Of a stretch of DNA of 64,000 nucleotides, positions 32,482 through 43,689 are shown piece by piece; position 1 is the stretch's first letter, and every line of letters starts with the position of its first letter. Under the pieces are notes generated by a model. It had not been told where the DNA came from, made no database searches, and worked only from the letters and a program-made list of their open reading frames with translations. Origin of the DNA: Cranoglanis bouderius (taxonomy: Eukaryota; Chordata; Actinopteri; Siluriformes; Cranoglanididae); assembly GCA_023630585.1 (NCBI GenBank), contig CM042566.1, positions 15,886,754-15,950,753 of the forward strand, given 5' to 3'. The position numbers and the translations under genes are program-made.

Positions 32482-34314
32482 ATGTCCCGAGCAAGCAGCC
32501 CCACTGCCCATTGGTACAACCTTGAGACCTGGCTGACTAACATGACGACTACGTTCCTGCCCGAAGTAGCTACCGACCGGCAGCACTTAAGCAGAGAGCA
32601 GCTGGACGAGGAAGTAGACAGGCTGATGGTGCATGATCCCACCCAGACCTACAGCTACAAGGACTGGGCCAAGATCGTCGGAAGCCTCGCTCACAACCTC
32701 CTCATCCAGGCATGGCGCAGCGAGAAGAGCAACAGTGACCTGGAGCAAACTGTAACGATGCTCCAGTTTCAAGTCGAACAGGCCTGGGCCAGCCAGGCCC
32801 TCGTTCAAACTAACCTGGTTCAGCCATCCCCCGAGACCGCGGACCAGCGCAGGACAGATTCTGAGCTACAAGAGGAAGTGGAGAAACTCCAAAAAGCCCT
32901 GCAAGACCTTCAAGCAGAAACAGAGCGAAAGGAGCAGCTGGAGAAAAAAAACAGGGATGAACTGAAAAACAAAATCCAACAAGGTGACACTCTCCTGACC
33001 AAAGCAGGGAGAGAACTGGAGGAAAGGAACGCTAAGCTCAAGGCATGCGAGAACCACCTGCTGATGGCCAGAACTGAAATCGAGACCTTAGTACATGAAA
33101 AAGACTCTCTCAAAGATGAACTTGACACTGTTCGCCGAGAATTGAAATATTCCTACTCGTTCCAGAGTGACCAGATAAGGGAAACACTCACCATGGAGTT
33201 TCCCACGACCAGTGAGCCGAGGCCTCCCGGCCACGAGCTCCTAGCTCGAAAGGGGAGTGAAATCCCATTGCTCAAGAAGTCACCAAGCGACCATCAAGAA
33301 CCCCCGTCAGCCACAAGGGGGTGGAAGCCTTTCCAGAGCATTCTTGCCCCCAGTCAAGGCATAGCTCACAAAGAACTGGACAAGCTGGCCAGGAACGTTC
33401 CTACGTTCACTCCAAACCTGGCGGGAGACCACGACATTCATGCCTATCTACAAGACATAGACTTTCTTTTACAGACTTTAAACAATGTGACCATGTGGGA
33501 CAGATTATACTTGATCAGGATTACGTCCAGTCGTGATGTGCGGAGCTTCTTAGATCGACAACCAGAAACTGTCAGATCGGATTACCAAGAACTACGACAG
33601 GCGCTGATTAAGGAGTACTCTGACCCTGAATCAGATCAAGGGATTATTGCAGCTATGGACTTAAAACAGAGCCGGCTCGAAACCCCACAGGCCTATTACC
33701 ACAGACTCCGGCGGGCCTACTTCGGGGCACGGAACGAGCCAGGAATGGAGGAGGACGTCAACTTCAGGACTCTGTTCCTCCAAAATCTGCATCCTACAGT
33801 GAACCATCACCTAGGAGTCCTAGCCTGCCCGCGCAGCATGTCCACTCAACAGCTGCGGGACCTGACCCACAAGGCCTACACTAAGCAGAAGGCCGCCTCC
33901 GAAAAACCTGTGAAAAACCCAACTATTTACCCTGTCTCTGATCACTGCTCAGAACTGGCCCTAGAGGGTGCACAAACACACTACAGTAACCGACCCTTTT
34001 CCAGCAGAGAGCACTACAACCGAGGTGGTGCGCGTCCCAAACTCCAGACTGGGCGCCCTGAAAAATTCCGGGACCAGCCACGTCCAGCTAACCATCCAAA
34101 GGGCGGAGTCACATGGGAACCCCGCCGATGGCTTAGAAACAGCCGACCCTCATCGGCCCGGGAACCTAACCCAGACAAGCCTAAGTCCGAACCTTCACTA
34201 AAACAGGACGACACGGCTACGTCTGAGTCTGCAGAGATCCTGAGAATGCTTAAGGAGATCATCCAGAATAAACCTCGCAAATTTAATGACAGAGACAAGC
34301 CAGACCCCTTATGA
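32482..34314 (+). CDS. gag: Gag polyprotein of the provirus (intact, 610 residues)
   Basis: The structural protein would form the particle. The frame is open from ATG 32482 to TGA 34312-34314. Residues about 75-235 are strongly helical and rich in Glu, Lys and Leu with heptad spacing (LQEEVEKLQKALQDLQ), a long coiled coil unusual for most retroviral Gags. Residues about 300-470 look like a capsid core. It holds VRSDYQELRQALIKEYSD, then YHRLRRAYFGARNEPG and LFLQNLHPTVNHHLG. The C-terminal 130 residues are basic, with many Arg, Pro and Asn, but have no CCHC zinc knuckle. Nucleic acid binding would then rest on the Arg-rich stretch. Confidence 0.8.
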   Translation: MSRASSPTAHWYNLETWLTNMTTTFLPEVATDRQHLSREQLDEEVDRLMVHDPTQTYSYKDWAKIVGSLAHNLLIQAWRSEKSNSDLEQTVTMLQFQVEQAWASQALVQTNLVQPSPETADQRRTDSELQEEVEKLQKALQDLQAETERKEQLEKKNRDELKNKIQQGDTLLTKAGRELEERNAKLKACENHLLMARTEIETLVHEKDSLKDELDTVRRELKYSYSFQSDQIRETLTMEFPTTSEPRPPGHELLARKGSEIPLLKKSPSDHQEPPSATRGWKPFQSILAPSQGIAHKELDKLARNVPTFTPNLAGDHDIHAYLQDIDFLLQTLNNVTMWDRLYLIRITSSRDVRSFLDRQPETVRSDYQELRQALIKEYSDPESDQGIIAAMDLKQSRLETPQAYYHRLRRAYFGARNEPGMEEDVNFRTLFLQNLHPTVNHHLGVLACPRSMSTQQLRDLTHKAYTKQKAASEKPVKNPTIYPVSDHCSELALEGAQTHYSNRPFSSREHYNRGGARPKLQTGRPEKFRDQPRPANHPKGGVTWEPRRWLRNSRPSSAREPNPDKPKSEPSLKQDDTATSESAEILRMLKEIIQNKPRKFNDRDKPDPL

Positions 34315-34609
34315 CTAAGAGCCAGGCCTGAAACCAACCTCTCTAGAGGGCCTCCGACTGAGCCAACAATACAGACTCCCGCTGATCAGCCACGAGAAAC
34401 AGAAGAAACTGAGACATCACCAAGTGACAATGTCACCCACTCACCCCCGCTGACGGCTGCGCACCCAGAGCAAACTGACCCACTGCTTCACACTGCTGAT
34501 CAAGACTCAAGACTCCAAGGTACCAGAAAGTGCTGTTTTAGTTGTCTGCCTCTCCAACGCATCACCCGACACCAGCCCCAACTGCCTATCAGTCACTACA
34601 CAAGCCCCG

Positions 34610-35788
34610 GTGCCAAGGCTCCTGGGAAATCTGATTGAAAAGGGAGTGGCCCGGAAACTCTACCTAGCTATTACGCTGGAACATGCAGTTGAACTGGAAG
34701 CCCTGGTGGATACGGGAGCAGACCTCACTCTGATGTCATCCAAACTCTTTGACAGACTGAGAGTTGAAACTAAAAGACAAAATCGGTCTGTAACATCACA
34801 AAGGTGCGAGCTGAATGTACAATCATACAGCCAAAATGAGGTACAGCTTGAGCAGATAGCACCTATTCACCTAACCATCGGTTCTATGAGCCTGGTGCAC
34901 CCCGTGTACATCTCACCAATGGACACTTATCCCCTTCACGTGGGAAAAGATCTCCTAGACCGCTTTGAGCCCTTATTGGACTTCAGGGAGTCAAAAATCT
35001 GGGCTCAAGTTCGAGAACCTCTGCATCTCCAGTCACACAGGTCACCTGAGCCAGACTGCCAGGTCACAGAGGCCATGGGAAATCCTCAGGTAACAGAGGT
35101 CACGGGAAATCCCACGGTCACAGAGGTCACGGAGGTCACGGGAAATCCCACGGGCAACCGCGGGAACACGAGGTTAGCACCAGAACAAAGTTCAAGTCCA
35201 CTACTCTGCACTCTTGGACTCAACAAAGACTCCGAGTCCTTTTGCCCCAAGGTCACGACCGACCTGCAACTAAATGATGTGAAAACCACAGACATCGTAT
35301 TGGCATTATGGGCAGACAACTCAGCCATCAGCCTCACGCTGTTTAACACCCTCCTTAAGGGCATACCCGACCTTCCATTTGTCAACAAACACACCCGTTT
35401 TCCCTGGAACCCCTGTCTGTCAACAATGACAACTGCAAAGGGGATCTGTGCATTGAACGTGAAATGGAACACTTGGTGCATCACCCATTACTTTCTGGTC
35501 TTACCAGACCCACCACACGATGTTTACCTTGGAGCAGACATCCTGATTCGTCTTAGGGCTCATGTGGACTTTATAAATGAGGTGGTGTGGGCCCCAATGA
35601 TCTCACAGCCCCCCGTTGTTCCTGTCAACCATGAGAACCTCATGTCAGGGCAGACCATTCCAGAAGTCTGCACCCTGGTCAGTGAACAGGATGCCGTAGT
35701 CCCAGCTTACACCAAAGGGGTCACTGTTCGGCTCAACCTACGATGTGGTCAAACACTAAACCACACGCTTCTTCCAGCCTTCACCTGA
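34610..35788 (+). CDS. pro: Protease region of the provirus, with a second retropepsin-like domain
   Basis: The first domain holds the retropepsin active site ALVDTGADLTLMS and a late YPLHVGKDLLDRF strand, so it would cleave Gag and Pol. A short repeat rich in VTEVTGNP (35080-35155) links to a second domain. That domain has IVLALWADNSAISL where the active site should be, and HDVYLGADILIRL near its end, which suggests a duplicated retropepsin fold without the catalytic DTG. The frame ends at TGA 35786-35788, and pol continues in another frame. The true N-terminus may lie upstream, since gag ends 300 bp before. Confidence 0.65.
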   Translation: MPRLLGNLIEKGVARKLYLAITLEHAVELEALVDTGADLTLMSSKLFDRLRVETKRQNRSVTSQRCELNVQSYSQNEVQLEQIAPIHLTIGSMSLVHPVYISPMDTYPLHVGKDLLDRFEPLLDFRESKIWAQVREPLHLQSHRSPEPDCQVTEAMGNPQVTEVTGNPTVTEVTEVTGNPTGNRGNTRLAPEQSSSPLLCTLGLNKDSESFCPKVTTDLQLNDVKTTDIVLALWADNSAISLTLFNTLLKGIPDLPFVNKHTRFPWNPCLSTMTTAKGICALNVKWNTWCITHYFLVLPDPPHDVYLGADILIRLRAHVDFINEVVWAPMISQPPVVPVNHENLMSGQTIPEVCTLVSEQDAVVPAYTKGVTVRLNLRCGQTLNHTLLPAFT

Positions 35789-35792
35789 ATGC

Positions 35793-37199
35793 TTGGAACT
35801 GGGACTTACTTTGGAAGCCACACCCCTCACTGAAGTGTCATCCCGTGCAGTTTACATCCTGTTCAACAACTGCACAGCAATGGACATTAGAATTCCCAAG
35901 GCCTACCGCCTGGGGTGGCTAGTGAGCACCGACTTTCATGACTTTGAACTGAGTTTACCAATCATTGGGCCAATTCCAGCTCCTATGGTCCCAGAAGGGA
36001 GCTCAGATGACACAGTATTGACAGCCCCCTTCAAGCTTGTCTCCATCACTTCAGTCATGCCAATAACCACAGGAGTAGCATGCAGAACGGAGCTAACAAA
36101 GGACCAATACCTTGCAGTCTACACAGGCTCCAACCAGCCGACCTGTGAGACTTATGAGAATACTGCCCCTCTGGCTGCTAACAAGACAAGAGACACTAGC
36201 ACAGAGGAGCCCTATCCTGAATTCGAGACACAAGTCCAGCAAATTCTGAGGGATGCAGACGCCATACAAAACGATACAGACCGTCAAAAACTCAGACAGG
36301 TCTTGTACAAGTTTAAAGCGTCATTCGCAAAAGACTCTCTGGACTGTGGCCTCACGGGCCTCCACACGGTGCGCATCCCGACGCACCCAAATGCTCCTCC
36401 CACTTTCGTCAAGCAGTACAAGATTCCAATCGCCTCACACGAACCCGTGCAGGAGATTATCGACTCCATGCTTGAGAAAGGTGTCATCCGCCCATGCAAC
36501 AGCACCTATTCTGCTCCCATCTGGCCCGTTCTCAAGCCAAACGGGAAGTGGCGACCCACCATTGACTACAGGAAGCTGAACCAGCAGGTGCCACTGTCAC
36601 GATGGCCCATGACCCAGCTGGAGCAGGAAATACATAGAATACAGGGAGCCACCATTTTCTCTACGCTTGACGTGGCCTCAGGATTCTGGACTATACCTGT
36701 ACATCCAGATGACCAACACAAGCTGGCCTTTACCTTTGGCAACCGACAGTACACATTCACAAGGTGCCCATTCAGCTACGCCAACTCACCAGCAGAGTTC
36801 AACATCTTCTTGAACAAAGCATGCCCGGACGCCAGAATGAGAGGCAACCTCATCTACGTAGACGATGTTCTCATGAAAAGCACAACGGTAACTGATCACC
36901 TGAGAGAAATAGACTATGTACTGGACCAACTAACCACTGCCGGTGCCAAGATCGCTCTCCACAAAGGACAGTGGTGCCGAACCAAAGTCAACTATGTGGG
37001 CCTACTCATCGGATCACGGGGCATTGAACCTCAGACCAGCCGCATCCAGGCCATCCAGAACATCAAGCCTCCCACTAATGTCACAGAGCTGCGGAGTTTT
37101 CTGGGCGTGTGCAACTACTCACGACAGTTCATCGAGAACTACGCAGACATTGCACGACCATTAACTACGCTCCTCAAAAAGGACTGCCCATTCGCCTAG
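35793..37199 (+). pseudogene. pol: Reverse transcriptase region of the provirus, ended by a nonsense codon
   Basis: The first 120 residues are a linker. RT follows with VIRPCNSTYSAPIWPVLKPN, FSTLDVASGFWTIP (first catalytic Asp), RCPFSYANSPAEF, and the YVDD loop at 36855-36866. The thumb has ELRSFLGVCNYSRQF. All RT catalytic Asp residues are present. The frame closes at TAG 37197-37199, in the place where the same frame goes straight on into RNase H without any shift, so this is a single nonsense change. It joins the protease frame only through a frameshift near 35785. Confidence 0.8.
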
Positions 37200-38150
37200 A
37201 CAGAGGCTCAAGCGAACGCCATGAAAGAACTTAAAGGTCATTTGTGCACAGCTCCATGCCTGGCTTACCCTGATCCACAAAAAGAGTTTTATTTGGAAGC
37301 TGGATTCTCCAACCACTGTCTCAGTGCGGGTCTTTACCAAAAGCATGACCAGGACAAAAGAGTGGTTGCATATGCCAGCAAGACACTCCTTCCACCGGAA
37401 ACTAAATACTCGGACTGTGAAAAGGTGCTGCTCTGCACTGTATGGGCCATACAACGCTTCTCCAACTACATCGGAGCACAAAAGGTCATCATAGAAACTT
37501 GCCACCAGCCTGTAATGTTTCTCAACAGCCAATGCATCCGAGATGGCGTGGTCACCAATTCACGCATAGCCATGTGGTTGATGGCCCTCCAGGGGCGCAA
37601 TGTTGAGGCACGATACGCCCAGAATCACAAGTCTGCGCTGGGCAACGGCTTGGCTGCATGTCAAAACTGCTCTGATGACACACCTGCTGCAACACTGGAC
37701 GCAGAGGGACCCCAGCAACAACAACCAACCTGTCACAGGTACTTTGAGGAGAAGGTGTGCCAGGGGATGCCTACTGCCTACGTCGACGGGTGTTCCTACA
37801 ACCACGAAGGCACCTTAAAAGCCAGCGCAGGAGTGCTATGGCTAAACAACCACCCCTGTCCACCGCAACATTTGGGCCCTCAGTCATCACAACATGCTGA
37901 GGTAGCAGCCATCCTGATAACCCTCCAGATCGCTGCAGCCCATAACATCAGAGAACTCCTCATCTGCACAGACTCTAACTATGCAAGACTCAGTTTCACA
38001 TGGACCGAGAACGCCCTCAATCACGCAGAGGCTGATGTCAAGTACATGCTCACCCAGCTGGAGAAAATGACTGTCACCCAAGCAGAGCTAAGCGGACACA
38101 ACCGCCGTACTAAGCGATTCTTGGGAGCTTTACTCGGAGCCGCCGCTGCT
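37200..38150 (+). pseudogene. pol: Tandem RNase H domains running in frame into env
   Basis: The frame continues that of RT. The first RNase H has lost catalytic acids (FYLEAGFSNH; IIETCHQP), as expected of the tether domain of retroviruses. It keeps YASKTLLPPETKYSDCEK. The second starts with AYVDGCSYNHEGTLKASAGV, then SQHAEVAAIL and ICTDSNYARLSF, so three of four acids are present. Directly after this (about 37995) the sequence changes to the end of an env surface subunit with a basic cleavage site at 38103-38117. The fourth RNase H acid, all of integrase and most of env are therefore missing. Confidence 0.75.
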
Positions 38151-39543
38151 CAACCCTGTTCAACATCGGCATGTCTAGTGTCAATGCAGTGAGCCTAGCC
38201 ACCGTAAGACGACACGTGGCCGAAATTCAAATCGAGATTCCACAGCTTAGAGAGCAGCTCGCGACCCAAAGTCAAACCCTACAGACCATTGGCAAAACAT
38301 TAAAAGGCACTGTGGTTGTTCTCAATACTCACAGCGTCCTACTGAACCAAACTATGAACTCAATGAAGCAGTTATTTTCAATCTTCCAAAATGATTTCGC
38401 TCAAACGCAACTGGTCACGTCCCTCATGACAGACATGCTGCGAGAGGTGAGCGCCTCCATTGACAGCTTAGCAATGGGCAGGATTCCAATGTACCTGGTA
38501 CCCCTGAGCCTCGTGCAATCGGTGCTGGCCTCCTCTGCTACTGGCCCAACCGACCCTCTGCAAGCACATCTCGCTTACTCTCTGGGTAGTGCCATCCCCT
38601 TACACGTCGATCCCGAACAAGGTGAAGTGGCCTTCCTCCTGAATCTACCCATCATCGAATCGAACAACATTTACAGACTCAAAGACGTTGTCAATGTCGG
38701 GTTTTGGCAAAGCAACACCCACATTAAGATGTGGTGGCCTACCATGACAGCAATACCCAGCTGTATCTGGCCCCAAACCTACGCATGTGTACTTTGACGA
38801 AAGATATACACTATCTCTGTCCCAGCAAGCCTTTCCTCAGGGATAACACCGAAGGGATCTGTGGATTGCAGCCGATGAGGGGCGACACCCGCTGCCCCGC
38901 CGAGGCCAAGCCGCGCACCCAAGTCATCGAAACGCAAGCCGAGATTGTGGGCAATCGGTGGCTGATCAATACTCCCTCACGTACGGCCACCCTGACCTAC
39001 GATCAGCATGACACCGCCACCCGTGTCAGCCTGCCCAACCAGAGCCTGTGGATTCAAGTACCGAAAGGTGCCATCCTCCACCTCGATGACCTGGCATTGT
39101 ACCACCTCCCGAGCGAAGAGTACTGGTCAGAGCTGGAAATCCCGGCCTTCTTCAAGAACCACAACCTCACACTGGATCCAGAACTGGAACTGAGGATTGA
39201 GCAAGAGGGGGCCCAGTTAATCGACCTCACTCCCCTCGAGGCGACCCTCCAAGCACTATCCTGTTCGCCCAGCCCGACCAGTTCAACAGTGGTTCAAGCC
39301 TGGACAGCCGCTGACACGGCACTCTGCCTCTCTACGGCCATAGGCTACGCCCTGACGCTAGGCCTGGCCTTCGCCCTGTCAAAACGGATCAACGCAACAC
39401 GAGAATCCATGAGCAGATGCGTGGCCGCCCTTCCTTGAGGCTTCAAACGGAGACCACGGGGAGAGGAAACCCAAACCGAGGCTACACCCAACCTCATCGA
39501 GATGGATCCCCAACCAGGAGATCAAAAAGCGGAGGACAATTAG
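38103..39543 (+). pseudogene. env: Env transmembrane subunit, frameshifted
   Basis: A basic furin-type site (RRTKR) is followed by a Gly/Ala/Leu-rich segment typical of a fusion peptide. The frame shifts near 38160 into a long helical region (38171-38700), and again near 38740 into a Cys-containing ectodomain. A hydrophobic membrane segment lies at about 39310-39385. TGA at 39436-39438 precedes 34 further open codons with a charged, cytoplasmic-tail-like composition ending at TAG 39541. The subunit is thus broken by two shifts and probably one nonsense codon. No functional entry protein can be made from it. Confidence 0.7.
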
Positions 39544-39637
39544 GAACCCCCATCAATCAACCAGTTTGATACACTTGCCACCCGATCACCATGACAACTG
39601 TCACCCAACGATGTCCTCACAGGGACATCATTATCCG

Positions 39638-39650
39638 AAAGAGGGGGAGC
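39638..39650 (+). other. Polypurine tract of the provirus
   Basis: aaagagggggagc lies immediately before the 3' LTR, the normal place for the plus-strand primer. Confidence 0.85.
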
Positions 39651-41344
39651 TGTAACGTATCACGGTGCCCAAACTGATTTCTAAATTAACCCAAGTGAAA
39701 CATATAAAGTTTCACTCCCTTAGGTGACCCAGAATAACCCGAGAGGCCTCCTTTGACCAGATGCACCTTTGGAATGCAAGAGACTCTTTGGGAACCCACA
39801 CAGGACCTACCCCCCGCAATAAAAGAAACCTTTGATGACTGAACGTCTGAGAAACTTCAGGATTAGTTCGTCAACAGGGATCCACCCTTTCCCCGACCCA
39901 GGGCCCATAAATCTTCGATTTAATCTCAGTTTACGATCTCAGAGATTAGCATCGGAGCCAACCGGTCTAGCAAAGAACCCCTCCTCTCTAGAAGGTCACC
40001 CTGAGGTGACCAAAGGACCATTGTGACTTTAGAAGAATGCCAGCCCCCTCTCCTGGACATGCACACACTCACGCACACACACAGTGAACATGTCTCTTGA
40101 ATGTAACCTGTAATCATATCTCTAGATAGTTATAATGTATTCGTATATGCATGTGTTGTGTGTCTAGATAACCTAGTTCTAGCGATTTTATATAGTTTGA
40201 GCGAAAAGCTAATTTTTAAGTTGTCTGTAACTATGTCTAATGATCCTACACTGTCCAAGATATCATAATCTCCTTGAAGTTTGGTACCAAAATCATTGTC
40301 TCATAATATGCCAATTAATGATACATACTACAAGACGATAGGATGTATCATTATATACTTTTCCATGTTTTATCAAATACCATATTAATCCAAACTTAAC
40401 ACAAACCCCGCCCTGACATGCGACCCGCTCTGGGACAGACCAAGGAAGTTTTCCCCCAGAACTTTCTCATCTCTCTCTGGATTCGCCAGCAGCTCAGAGA
40501 GGTGTGTACATTGGCATTGTCCATAAAAGACCGCGACACGCGTCCCTCTAGGCTCGCTCGCTCGCTCTTTCTTACCCTCTTCCTGCTTTTCACCTTGCCG
40601 CCTCCTCCTTCCGTTTCCGGCATTCCTCCGGACTCTCCTTTGTCTCGTTAAACCACGTGGCAATTACCGTATTCTTCATTCTCGGGCGAGACCCAACTCC
40701 GTACACCCCTACTCTACCGACGCGGAAGATTCAGCAAACTCCTCGCTAAATCTACGAAAAAAGGACCCTCGCGAACGGCATAAAATTAACGCAAGTATAA
40801 TTCCAATTGATCTATAGAGGTGTCCTTTAAGTCAGAGCCACTTTTGTTGAAAAGGTGAATTCGAATTCATTTGCTGATTCTCGAGGTTAAACTGTATTCT
40901 GCCATTGTTACTTTCAATACTTTTCCTTCTGTTTCTTTCACTTACCCTGTATATATGTATTATTTGTTTGTACCTAGTTGTGTATATCAGTAGTTTTTAC
41001 GTAGTTATTAAAATCCATGGTTATCACGCTGGATCGTCTGTTTTTACTTATGACAAGGTTCACTTTTAACGTTGCTCCTCGCTATGCGAAGTATTTCTGT
41101 TAACTTATAATAAACTATGCTTCGTGGCCAGAAGAATAATTTATTCTTTTAGAGTAATACGAAGATTGCCCTGGTAAGTTTGGTGGACAAACAGATCAAG
41201 CTGCTTCGCATTTAATTCTAAAGCTAGGTTACAGTAATTAATATAACATTCCCTTTCATGGTCGATTTATATCCATGCTTAATCAGAACACGCTTCGATT
41301 AGAGCTATAGATATATTTCATCCATTTGAGCTAGATTCGCTACA
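39651..41344 (+). repeat. 3' LTR of the provirus
   Basis: Collinear with the 5' LTR over its full length, with TG...CA ends. The TATA-like box and AATAAA are conserved. Differences from the 5' LTR are scattered single bases and small indels. Confidence 0.9.
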
Positions 41345-41348
41345 GTAG

Positions 41349-42101
41349 TAAACGTCCACTGTAGAAAACAGTCTATATTTGTAAACTTAAAATATGACCG
41401 CCAGTCTTCTGACCTGTCTCTTTCACTTATCTGCATTTGAGAAATAAGGTACATGGATTCTAAAAAAGCAAACACACTCTAGGGCAGCACCAGAATATCC
41501 AGCTGTTGTATATTAGCAGACAATCTTATATCCTTTGTACTGTTCCAGGGATTGTGGAACATGACTATGTCACTTTGTAAAATGCACTGTTGTTTAAGAG
41601 CATGGTTAAAACAAGTAAATGAATCCCACCCCCGCAACATAAAAAAGGTATTTTTGTAGTTCTAGAAAAAACAGCAACATAGGATTCTACATCCTTATAA
41701 ACAAAAAAAGGAAAAAAATTCAAATGTAAGAAAAAATAAAAACACAAGCATATTTTGTAAACATTCACCATAGAGCTGTTTTGTGTATACTTTGTACATG
41801 CAAACATACAAATTTCTTAACATGTACTAGTGTAAAGCACATCTCTGTGAAGCATTGTATCCTAAGTGCTCAGTGCTAAGCAAATTCATTTGGATTGGAA
41901 CCCGTGAACTAGAGGTAGAGGACTTTAATGTTTTTTTGCATATACTGTAATCCTGACTATAATCATTCTATTACCAGGAATATAGTAATTAGTATGTGCT
42001 TATTCTGTGAATATTTGTATTTATTTCTACTGTGTACAGTCTGTGATCACAATAAACAAAATAAATGCTCAAATGAAAGGCATGCAACGCCATCAACCAG
42101 A

Positions 42102-42103
<2 letters not shown>
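41349..42103. other. Flank of the provirus, non-coding
   Basis: AT-rich sequence without a supported gene or element. Confidence 0.4.

Positions 42104-42186
<83 letters not shown>
42104..42186. repeat. (GT)n microsatellite
   Basis: About 41 uninterrupted GT units. Confidence 0.98.
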
Positions 42187-42190
<4 letters not shown>

Positions 42191-42198
42191 AGTGTGTG

Positions 42199-42702
42199 TA
42201 CAGTACTGTGCAAAAGTTTTAGGCACATGCAAAGAAATGCTGTAAAGCAAAGATGCCTGCAAAATAATTAAATTAAATGTTTCTACATTTAAAGAAAAAT
42301 ACCGTAATGAGCAGTAAACAGTAATAAATGAAACGAATAAATGAAGTCAATATTTGGTGTGACAAAGAAATAAAAATTTAAATAAAAATAGTAGTCTCTG
42401 ATACAATTTGTGCAGTTTTATAAGGAAATGAGCTCGTAAGTTTTATTGAGCATCTTGCAGAACCAGCTACAGTTCTTCTGGAGACTTTGACTTTTTGCTT
42501 CTTATTTTTGCAGCAAAACCCAGCAGCCTTCATTGTGTTTTTGTCTGAAAAGTGGTCTCTTATATAATATGCTGCTTTCTTTAGTGACATACAAACATTT
42601 TTCTGTAACATTTAATTTTGTGCTAGAAAACTAATAAAATAAAAATATGCAAAGTTTGTACTAAAAAAAATAGGGTGCCTAAATCTTTTGCACAGTACTG
42701 TG
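42199..42702. mobile_element. Non-autonomous inverted-repeat element (copy 3 of 3, complete)
   Basis: The left end cagtactgtgcaaaagtttt and the right end aatcttttgcacagtactg are inverted, about 28 bp, with TA at the left. Related pieces lie at 271-695 and 17020-17408. No coding capacity. Confidence 0.75.
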
Positions 42703-42749
42703 TGCATATACATACAGAACATACAGTACATATATACATACAAAAAAAT

Positions 42750-43137
42750 TTAATATTGTGGAAAAGTTAATTTTTTCCATAATTTAATTCAAAAAGTGGA
42801 ACTTTCATATATTCTAGATTCATTACACATGAAGTGAAATACTTCAAGCCTTTTTTTGTTTTAATCTTGATGATTACGGCTTATAGCTCATGGAAATCAA
42901 AAATCCAGTATCTCAAAATATTAAAATAAAGAATTTATAATACAGAAATGTTGACCTTCTGAAAAGTTAACGTTAATTTATGCACTCAATACTTGGTCGG
43001 GGCTCCTTTTACACGAATTACTGCATCAATTCGGCATGGCATGGAGGCAATCAGCCTTTGGCACTGCTGAGGTGTTATGGAAGCCCAGGTTGCTTTGATA
43101 GAGGCCTTCAGCTCGTCTGTATTGTTGGGTCTGGTTC
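42750..43137 (-). mobile_element. Truncated Tc1-like element, relative of 696-2220
   Basis: A worn terminal repeat is followed by ttggtcggggctccttttac, ggcatggcatggaggcaatc and tggaagcccaggttgctttg. This is the antisense of the transposase C-terminal region, parallel to 985-1100. It is cut at about 43137. Confidence 0.65.
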
Positions 43138-43310
43138 AAGATCAGTAAAGTTGATAACTTCAGGAGAAGGAAGAGTGGGGGAAGAACCCCCGATTGTGAA
43201 ATTTCCCCTTCCGAGCTGATCTGCTAATCTCTCCTACATATTTGGAGGAGTATACAGGTAGGTCAATCTAAACAGCTAATTTGACTTACATAAAATGATG
43301 CAGTATGTGG
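43138..43310. mobile_element. LTR 3'-end fragment related to 46900-47110
   Basis: The order gaaatttccccttccgagct, gatctgctaatctctcctac and atatttggaggagtatacag repeats that at 47010-47080, including a following cttacataaaatg. Only the LTR end is present. Confidence 0.5.
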
Positions 43311-43689
43311 AGAACTTAACCTCTCCAAATATATTTTTCTCATATGAATTCTTAGGAGTGCCAATAATTGTGGCACACATATATTTAATAAAGATTTTTA
43401 AACCTGTGCTGTGTTTGCAATTGTTTGATATCCATGAGAGCAGAGTATTTTTGTGATTTTTTTTTTTTTTAAACATAATACCAAAAGGTTAAGCAATAAA
43501 GGCAATTTTTCACAGCACAGGGTGCCAATATTAGTGGAGGGTACTGTATAATACCATGACAAGATTGTCATGGGTCATGGTCATGGTGAAAAGAAGATAT
43601 ACCCTCCTTCAGTGTTTTTATTCATCAGGGCCTAAATTACAATTGTGTGGTACTCAACAAGTTCTATAAACAAACAAATAATCTCAGGT

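Larger units (their letters stand above)
28943..41344 (+). mobile_element. Endogenous retrovirus, young but defective
   Basis: Two 1.69-kb LTRs (28943-30637 and 39651-41344) begin TGTAACGT and end GCTACA. The duplication gtag flanks the whole at 28939-28942 and 41345-41348. By eye the LTRs differ at about two dozen positions (roughly 98.5% identical), so insertion was recent. Internal order is leader, gag, protease, RT, two RNase H domains and env transmembrane part. Integrase and the surface subunit are deleted. Dual RNase H and an env are retroviral traits. The placement among fish retroviral lineages needs a tree; it is neither obviously gamma- nor epsilon-like to me. Confidence 0.9.

Noticed and set aside
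41928..42262. Open frames across the GT microsatellite
   Set aside because: Cys/Val and His/Thr runs are translations of the dinucleotide repeat.
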